Source: Gyromitra esculenta
Taxonomy: Eukaryota > Ascomycota > Pezizomycetes > Pezizales > Discinaceae
Direction: 5' to 3'
Assembly: GCA_038503075.1 (NCBI GenBank)
Contig: JBCAML010000009.1
Span: forward strand, 124,001 to 188,000
DNA: 64,000 nt
Shown piece by piece: positions 56,301 through 64,000 of the stretch; position 1 is the stretch's first letter, and every line of letters starts with the position of its first letter. Position numbers and translations under genes: made by a program. The notes beneath the pieces are model-generated. The model searched no databases. It was not told where the DNA came from and was given only the letters and a program-made list of their open reading frames with translations.

Positions 56301-59300
56301 CATGCTTGAGAGCCTGAATGCGCTTGAAGTGGAAGCTCCTCCAGCAGAATTTCTCTTGGAACTTCCTTCACCGTCTACCTTTGAGTCGATCCTTGCTCGA
56401 TGTGAGCATCATATGGGGACCACTTTTCGGACAATTCATAACAAGCTAGCACCAGTACGAGAGGTTGATGATTTAATGAATATGGCAGGACTCTGGCCGT
56501 GTGTCTCGCCAATCTCACTCCTTCAGCAGCTCTCAACAAATACGCCCACAAAATTAAGCACTCCATGGAAACGCAGCCTCGTCCGCTATGGCAAAGCAAT
56601 TACCGAGTTCCAGCGATCTAGGCGCCTTCTGGCCTGCAATAGACCTGAGAGAGATAGAGAGCTTCGTGCCGAATTTGAAAATATAGGTCATCAAGAATGG
56701 GACCCAGTTGAACACCCGGACTGGCTATTGATAGAGATTGAAAACGATTTTCTAGTGCGGCAGGTACAAAATCGAATAGCTTCAGAAATGATCAAGCCTT
56801 CGTCAGGGGGAAATCAGGTACCAGCTCCCCCATTGTTTGTTTGTAGTATATGTGGAGAGAACTACTAACGTCTTTATAGGCTCTCCAGTTGAACATGGGA
56901 GAAGGGAAATCCTCCGTTATTGTGCCTATTGTCGCCACTGCTCTCGCAGATGGCGAGAAACTCGTTCGCGTAGTGGTTTTGAAGCCATTATCCGCTCAAA
57001 TGTTTCGTTTGCTCGTCCAAAAGCTAAGCGGCTTAACTAACCGCCGCATATTTTACATGCCGTTCTCACGTTCAGTGAAGCTAGACAAGGAGAAAGTGAT
57101 GCATATCCGACGAATGTATGAGGAATGTATGCGAGTAAAGGGTGTTCTTCTTGTCCAGCCTGAGCACACTCTCTCCTTCAAGCTTATTGGACTGGAGAGA
57201 CTGTACAACAAGGACAATGAACTTGCAAATTTTCTACTGGATACCCAGCTCTGGTTGGAAAAAAATACGCGAGATATCCTTGATGAAGTTGATGAAATCT
57301 TGCATTCACGGCACGAGCTGATATACACAATCGGGAATCAACAAGCCCTTGATGCCGCTCCAGACCGTTGGAAGATCGTTCTCGAGATTTTCGACCTTGT
57401 GAGACGACGTATGGATAAGATCAGTACTGATTTCCCGCAAGGGTTGGATATTGAAAAAGGATTGGAGGAGAAGAAAAAGGTAGGGAGTTTCCCGACTCTC
57501 CGTATTCTAGAACCCGAGGCGGGGAAGGAATTGTTATCCCAAGTTGCGTCAGATATCCTCAGCGGCCTGCTTCCTACTGTTTCGTTTCGTCTATTCCCAG
57601 CAGATATCCGCAAATTAGCATTTGATTTCATCACGGAGAAAAATGTCACACCTGAACATGTCAAGCCTCTGCTCGACCACTGCGGCGAGGACACTTCAAT
57701 GGCTTTCTTGTTACTCCTTAGAGGCCTTATCGCCGAGAATATCCTCTTCTTTGCACTAAAGGAAAAAAGGTGGCGGGTTGATTACGGATTAACACCAAAC
57801 AGAACACCTAAAACTTCACTAGCAGTCCCCTTCCGTGCTAAGGATGTTCCGGCTCCTAGATCTGAATTCAGTCACCCCGATGTGGCGATAACACTAACTT
57901 GCCTCAGCTACTATTATACTGGTTTGAGCGATAATCAGCTCGAGGACTGCTTCAAACTTCTCCTTCAACTTTCAAACCCTGTCGTGGTGTACGAAGGATG
58001 GATTCAAGGCCTAGAAAATTCAGTCCCAGAAACTTTACGTAAACTGAGAGGCATCAACTTAATCGACTTGGATGAGCGCACTAACAGGATTTTCCCCCTG
58101 TTTCGGTTCAATAAATCACTTATTGACTTTTACCTTTCGCAAATCGTTTTTCCTAAAGAAGCAAAAGAGTTTCCATATAAACTAACAACCTCAGGCTGGG
58201 ATATCGCGTGCGCAAAGGCCCATGGTCACCCAACAACAGGTTTCAGTGGAACAAATGACAGCCGAGACCTTTTACCCTTATCTATCACACAGCATGAATC
58301 ACCGGAGCAGTTAAACACGAATGCAAAAGTACTCAGCTATCTTTTGCAACCCGAAAACGGCTACTTATGCGCCAAGCGGCCCGAGCTTAAGAGCCATGAT
58401 GGAGATCGCCTCAGTGTAAAAGAACTGTTGAAGATGCTAGTCGACCAGAAGCCTCCAATTCAAGTGCTACTTGACGTGGGAGCGCAGGTTCTAGAACTCA
58501 CGAATGACCAAGTTGCAGCCCATTGGCTATCTCTCTATCGGGAGCCAGCTACTCAAGTCCAGGCTGTTGTATTTTTCGACAACGATGAGCTCACTGTTCT
58601 CAGCCGTGATGGGACCAGGGAACCCTATGAAATCTCCGTCTTTGTGAAACAGATGGATCAGTGTCTGGTGTATCTTGATGAGGTTCATACTCGCGGTACA
58701 GACCTGAAGTTACCTCCGAACAGCCGGGCAGCAGTGACACTCGGACCGAATTTGACCAAGGATAGACTTGTCCAAGGTAAACACTCTCCCTTATAGTCTA
58801 TAAATTCCTTTGATAACTATATACTGATGGTCCCTATATAGCGTGTATGAGAATGAGAATGCTCGGCCATGGTCAATCAGTCTTGTTCTGCGCACCGTCA
58901 GAGATTGAACGAAAAATTCGAGGCGTCAAACCAAGGTCTTCTGGTGACTTGGATCCTGTTAGCGTTTCAGACGTATTGTATTGGTCTATGGCCGAAACTT
59001 GCGTTAGCAACCGAAACAATTCCATAATATGGGCCAAACAAGGAATCAGCTATCAGGGCCGTGACCTCGCGTATCACGGTATTCGGGGCTCTAATGTATT
59101 TCCATCTTTATTGTGCGAGCAAGAAGCCCAAACCTTGCAGGAACGTTTTGGTTTAGAGAACTCTAGAGATGATGCCTTATCAGGACCTATTCCCCCGGAC
59201 TTAGGGGGGAGACGGAACGAAATTATGTCAATTCGGGAGAAGTGTAGGTTCTTTGGTGTAGAATCGCTACGCGGAGCCCATTCTCAAGAAGAGCAGGAAC

Positions 59301-60181
59301 GCGAACTATCATACGAGGTTGAGCTTGAAGATGAACCCGAACGCCCACCGCGAAAAAGTCCCCTTTCCCATAGGATTCATCCAGACGTGATCCAAGTCAT
59401 CAAGCGAGGGATCGTCAATGGTAACTCAACTGGCTATGCCCCCGCCTTCAAGAGTTTGTCACAAACCTCCGCGATAGACTGCCATAGGCGAGCTTGGTCG
59501 CCTAATCTACTTGCAACAAGCGACTTTATCGAAACGATTAAGGAAGAGTCTAATGGCAAAACAGACAGTTTTCTTCGACCTGTTCGCTGGATTCTCTCCA
59601 TAAGTACTGGCAATCACCTATTCATAATAAGTCCTTACGAGGCTAACGAACTGATTCCTCGAATCCGACGTTCGAGCCGGGTTAGCCTTCATATTTATTC
59701 TCCAAAAGTTACCAAGGGAATGCAGTCGTTTTTGAGTGATTGGACGTCTTGGGCTATTTCTCCCACGCCAAGCCCGTTTTTAGGAAGCCCAGTCGACGAG
59801 CTCAATATTTTTGCTGGCCAGCTATACCTAGAGGATCATGATACCTATATCAAATTGTGTGGATTTCTGGGTCTCTACCTGGGAGACTTGCCCGCAGATA
59901 AAGATGTCAAAATCCATAGCGATGGTTTTGTGGAGCACAGCAGTCGCAACGATTTAGGGATGGAAGTTCATTCGCCATTTTCCAGCAGCCCGGTCACTTT
60001 CTTGAGTAGACTGATGGGATTTCGACGGAAGGGTCAGGATTATCTAGCGACACATTTAGGCCAGGTATTACATGGAAAGCTACTGACGGAGCAAGATTTT
60101 GAAGTGAGCTATCTTGGAGCATTAATTTTTCCCCGTAAGGCTTGTGCTAACACGTATGATAGGGTTAGGTTGATATGGTAA
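50315..60181 (+). CDS. Giant DUF6606-DUF3638-DUF3645 protein (paralogue B)
   Basis: Exons: 50315-50330 (MQNLK), 50412-50696, 50762-53808, 53867-53941, 54112-56817, 56880-58776, 58842-60181. They sum to 9,366 nt with a closed frame, 3,121 aa. Motifs match paralogue A: NHVFLPPKLPQ near the N-terminus, a Cys/His cluster (SCTRFYWWGQHDCSKC), P-loop NMGEGKSSVI at about residue 2,050, DEVD, VPFRAKD..SEFSHPDVAI and TRGTDLKLP followed by QACMRMRMLG. Intron 2 (50697-50761) needs a GC donor to keep the frame. An intron at 56818 sits right before the P-loop and has no counterpart in A; A instead has one at 13275 that B lacks. A further likely intron (60104-60162, GTGAGC..GCTAAC..TAG) would end the protein two codons later (EG-stop), replacing the last 26 codons. 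Identity to A looks like 45-60% by eye. Function unknown. Confidence 0.9.
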
Positions 60182-61068
60182 AAATGGACCGAAGTGTTGT
60201 TTTTTAAACTTTTTTTTTTTGTTTATCTCAATTGCAAGTATATATTTGACGCCTCAGCTATGGCGTGAGGTTCTTTTTACTGTGGTTCTTTCTTTTCTCT
60301 TCTTCTCATAGTTAGTGCTAGATAGGCGTGCTGCGGTGGGAGGTTTCTATCTGATTTGTACTCACCCGAGGATTAGCGGGCCGTGCGTAGGAATAATCTT
60401 GAGCAGGATTAAATATAGTGATCAAATTCTTAGAAGTTATATCGTTTTATCCCTCACTGATTTTATAGGCTTAGATGCCACACGATCATAGTTGTCCTCC
60501 CATTGGTGCCATGGCGGGGTAGCGGATTGGCTGTACGAGAGTAATTAGGACTTTAATCAGATCATCTACGTCGTATCCTCAGCCCACACCTACTAAACAC
60601 TTTGAGACCATAGATCAAGTTTTTGCCCTGTCACCAATGACATTTATCCTGCGCTTCTACATCGTCCGTGATTTTGGTAATGGTTCGATATTAGGCTATG
60701 TGAGCTAAAATACCACCGCACCCCATAGCCCTCGAATTTGCTCCCAAAAGAGCTATCAGTTCCCCATTCCACGCAGGCATTCTGTATCACGGCCACATCC
60801 AAGATGACCCATTGATGTAGGCCAGGATATGACCCGCAGATATTTTGGGGGTTAACTAGGCATTACCTTAGCTTTAGAGGTGACTTTATATGAATATGAT
60901 TTATTATCCCTGTGAGATCCAACACAGGAACCAGATAATTGAAATCTACGACTGGGGTACCGGTCAGAGTATATGAAGATCACTATTCACTATACACACA
61001 GATAGCGCCGCCTAACTGATTTTATCACCTACGAGTAACAACCCTAACTTACGGAAGGACTTTTGCAG
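60182..61068. other. Intergenic, nothing recognised
   Basis: 3' flank of gene B and upstream region of the small secreted protein gene; no repeats or RNA genes seen. Confidence 0.5.
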
Positions 61069-61076
61069 TATAAAAG
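61069..61076 (+). promoter_or_regulatory. TATA box of the small secreted protein gene
   Basis: TATAAAAG lies 79 nt upstream of the ATG at 61148, the clearest TATA box next to a cellular gene in this window. A CT/CA-rich leader (CCACTAGTCACTTCTTCG...) follows, as is common at fungal transcription starts. Confidence 0.6.
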
Positions 61077-61147
61077 CATCAGTTCCACCTGTTCTACGCA
61101 CTTCTCCACTAGTCACTTCTTCGATCACTCCAATCACCACAATCAAA

Positions 61148-61780
61148 ATGAAGTTCACTACAATCCTCGCGGTAGCGCTTGCTACCGTATCCTCCGCTGC
61201 TGCTAGCGCTCTCCCGGAAAAATTCACCTTGAAATTCACTACTGCTGGTGGAACTGCACTTGACCAGTACCCAACCCAAGTTACACGTGATAAGTTCTAT
61301 GGACGTAGGTCGCCCATGTTACAAATCTGCCGTGATTAAGGCTTACCTCCCTTCTAGAGTTCGTCAACATCGGCCCGGGCAGCAACCAAGTGCAAGAATC
61401 GATCACTCGTTAGTTGTATCTCGGCTACAGATACCAAATAACCTATGAGCACTAATTGATACCATCATTTAGTCTTCGCGGACGCTGGACCGACTGCCTA
61501 CGTTACCAATGTTGAGGGTTTAGGTAACTGGTACCTAACTATCATTTACGACGGAACGCTCCTTTTGTCCGGGCATGATGGCTATTATAGCATTCCTACA
61601 ACTGGTTTTCTCCAGGTTGGCAGTACCCTCGCCGTCGACTTCGGTGATGGAAAAGGCCCACAAGCCCTGTGGAGCGCATGTCCGTCTCAGTACTTCAAAC
61701 AGCTTTGGGAGATATATTGGAACCCAGCTAGTACTCTACAGGGCTGTATTCCAATTGGGTTGACTATTGTTGCACTTTAA
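61148..61780 (+). CDS. Small secreted protein, 171 aa
   Basis: Exons 61148-61304, 61358-61408 and 61473-61780, with phases joining as C|AG and C|TC. The first 21 residues (MKFTTILAVALATVSSAAAS) form a clear signal peptide. The mature part is about 150 residues and has only two cysteines (WSACPSQ and QGCIPIG), which could form one disulfide. It is rich in Gly, Thr and aromatic residues (GNWYLTIIYDGTLLLSGHDG), suggesting a compact beta fold. There is no transmembrane segment or GPI signal after the leader. A strong TATA box and a short leader suggest high or induced expression. No family recognised; effector, allergen-like or cell-wall protein are all possible. Confidence 0.82.
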
Positions 61781-63589
61781 ATTTGTGGGGGGAATGACAG
61801 ATCCTTGCTGAGATATACATGTTGTGCTCCGTCCGCTGTGTGTGGAAATATGCGTCATTTGGGCCTAGAATTCAATTTCGCTGTATACTAAGCCCCCCTT
61901 GCAATTATTTGGAAGTCACATATACAGGCACGTTCTAAAAATATAAATGATATTACCTACTGTGTAAAAAGTGGGTAAATGTGGTACAGGAAAGACCATC
62001 GTGTTAACCAACAACTGTCATCTAAACTATCGTGAACCACCAGACTCTGCTGAGGTACCAAAATATAGCCCCCAGAAACTTGATTAAAGATTCATAACCC
62101 TTATTTCATTCAACTTAAGCTCCCTGATGTGCTCATCGTGTCCAGGGTAGCAAGGTCTACTGAAGGCCCAACAATCCAAAGAGTTGAAATCAGTGGGATG
62201 AAGCTTGCAGGAGGCAAGGTTGATCCGTTCGGCTATTCTTTGAGTGAAACTGAAGTCTGTTGACTGTATTCCATTACGTACAGTCTACCATATAGTTTCC
62301 TGATTAGTAATGCTAACTTACAAGGTGCTGACTGACGGAATATCTCATCATCCGTATTTAGCTATTTGGAATTATTGACCTTATGCTTAGGCTGATACAG
62401 AGATGGCAGATGAGCCGGCGGTCCCCGCCCCGCTTAGGAAGCTGATTCCAGGAGACGGCGGCCGAAGTAATATACCCCAGGAGTGGAGCCAGACAATGGT
62501 CCGAGCTTTTAAGGTTTAACGGTGCGGAGTCCAGTGTGCCGGCGGATCCCCGGGTAGCCTTTGTTCGCTAGACCAGGTAAGTACAAGGAATAATAAGGTT
62601 TGGCTAGGTGCAGCAGCCAATCCCGATTCTCTACGCATACAATGTCACCGACTAAGCTTTTGGGGGTTAGATGATTTAGATTAAATTCTAGGCAAATTAG
62701 ATTGGACCGGTGCCATAAACCCTCAACAGAGCTAAAGTCGTGCTATTGCTAACCTTTTCGGGTTTATTTGGTCGTTGCCCCGGGCCAAGCTTTCTTTATA
62801 AGCAAGCAAGCACCAGATTATAAATACTCATGCAGGAACCGGCTACTGCCAAATGATGAAACTGACACCCTAAACGCATGCTCTTCTCATGTCATGTCGG
62901 ATGTTCAGCTTCCCAATTAAATGTCCCGTACCTATGCGCAACTGTTTCTAATTTAGCGAAGGGTACTATATTATTTCTATTGGCTAGCTGTATTGATATC
63001 CATGTAACTCAAAATTCCAGTCAATCAGGCCCCCACAGCATCGCCAAAAGCAATAGTAAATCTCTGCTGAGATAGCCCTCACCGTGTTATATATAGAAGT
63101 AGCAAGTATAGTTACTTGGTAGGGCTAAAGCACCCTACGACTCGCGGAATCTCGCATAAACAGCAACTTATACATCCATGAAGAGAGGACGCACATGAGA
63201 AGACATATTTTGGAAAAGGTGAGATGTCATCATTAAATTGAGAGCTTGGACTAGCAAGCAGGATATAATGGCCCGAATATGCGAGGTTATGACTTCAAAA
63301 CAAGTTGAATATCACTCCCACCACAACCAACTATGCGGGATAGATCCTTCACGCCGACTAGATTGCAGTCTCCCGATTATTCCTCTATGGCAAGTAGAAC
63401 GAGGACAGGGCCGTGTAGAGGGAGATGAACCCCCACGGCCATAATCACGCAGTACTTAGTAACGTGTGATTGATTCTCCAAGCAATCTCGACGTTTATGT
63501 CATACTAACTAGCTGACCGAGTGAAATAGTAAATGAATGGATGATACTAGCTAGCTGGGAACACTGTGTCGGTGAGTGATTTTGCGTGA
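61781..63589. other. Intergenic, no supported gene
   Basis: An ATG frame at 62878-63075 (65 codons, MLFSCHVGCSASQLN...) has a weakly hydrophobic middle but no flanking signals. Otherwise nothing was recognised. Confidence 0.45.
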
Positions 63590-63787
63590 TCAAGGCCAGT
63601 ACCTAAACGGGATAGATCTAAGGCCTAGCCAACCCACAGTTTGCGAAGAGATATAGGACTTGGCAGGAATTTCGAAAAAGCTCTCAGCGGTATCCTCCAA
63701 AAAAACATTTGAATCTTTACAAATTCTCTTTAATCGGTTATAGTCTTTTTCAGGTTTCGTAAGGCTAGGTTTACGTAAAAGCCACAT
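63590..63787 (-). CDS. Possible coding exon at window edge
   Basis: A minus-strand frame opens with ATG (MWLLRKPSLTKPEKDYNRLKR...) and runs about 65 codons to a stop. Its residue mix (charged and aromatic, KDSNVFLEDTAESFFEIPAK) looks more protein-like than the neighbouring frames. There is no family match and no clear splice context, so it is uncertain. Confidence 0.3.
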   Translation of the reverse strand: MWLLRKPSLTKPEKDYNRLKRICKDSNVFLEDTAESFFEIPAKSYISSQTVGWLGLRSIPFRYWP

Positions 63788-64000
63788 CAAAGCTTACATA
63801 GAAACCGGTCTGGTAACAAATCATTTTCTAGCACTCGAATAATTTACTTTCTCATTCTAAGTTTTTTGGGGATAATCTTTGTATACTAGATTCTCTTACA
63901 TCGATTCAGTTGACTGAGATCTGAATATCATGCATGCAATGGAACTAGACTAATTTCGGTGTGATGTCGTTGATTACGAATATTTTTGCCAAGCCATTTT

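Overview
The window comes from a filamentous ascomycete fungus (Pezizomycotina-type). Its genes carry many short (about 45-80 nt) introns with GTRNGY-like donors and CTAAY-like branch sites. The protein families are fungal: a NACHT-ankyrin NLR-like protein, giant DUF6606/DUF3638/DUF3645 proteins, Ty3/Gypsy chromoviruses and a Tad-like LINE. The species cannot be read from the sequence.

Layout. 1-4.4 kb: 3' part of a NACHT-ankyrin STAND gene (+), cut by the window edge. 6.2-15.9 kb: giant gene A (+), 7 exons, 3,126 aa. 19.0-21.85 kb: minus-strand multi-exon gene with a C-terminal domain resembling fungal PD-(D/E)XK-like proteins. Its 5' half holds a 0.6-kb block of hairpin-forming tandem repeats. 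23.2-23.6 kb: two copies of a TA-flanked foldback MITE. 24.2-25.0 kb: minus-strand gene for a cysteine-rich single-pass membrane protein. 26.3 kb: another TIR/MITE element.

27.0-48.1 kb is one large nested transposon block bounded by an exact 16-bp repeat, ACAAAGATAGGTATCT. The oldest layer is a 5'-truncated LINE (minus strand). It was hit by three solo LTRs. One of these was hit by a full-length Ty3/Gypsy element (here E2). E2 was hit by a solo LTR, by a second full-length element (E4, + strand), by an unclassified 670-bp insertion and by a further solo LTR. The solo LTR inside E2 was in turn hit by a third full-length element (E1). Five-bp target duplications support most steps. The Ty3/Gypsy elements have gag with a zinc knuckle, PR-RT-RNaseH-integrase-chromodomain pol, a textbook -1 frameshift signal between gag and pol, and a primer-binding site that matches the element's own LTR (Tf1-like self-priming).

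48.5-49.8 kb: four short TIR elements. 50.3-60.2 kb: giant gene B (+), 3,121 aa, an ancient paralogue of gene A with a nearly identical exon plan. 61.1-61.8 kb: a small secreted protein gene. The remainder to 64 kb shows no gene I can support firmly.

Genes A and B together show what looks like a full SecA/SF2-type ATPase motif set plus a conserved Cys/His cluster. They sit next to an NLR-like gene, so a role in stress or non-self response is a possible but unproven reading. Exon models were built by hand from splice signals and from comparing A with B; all frames close.
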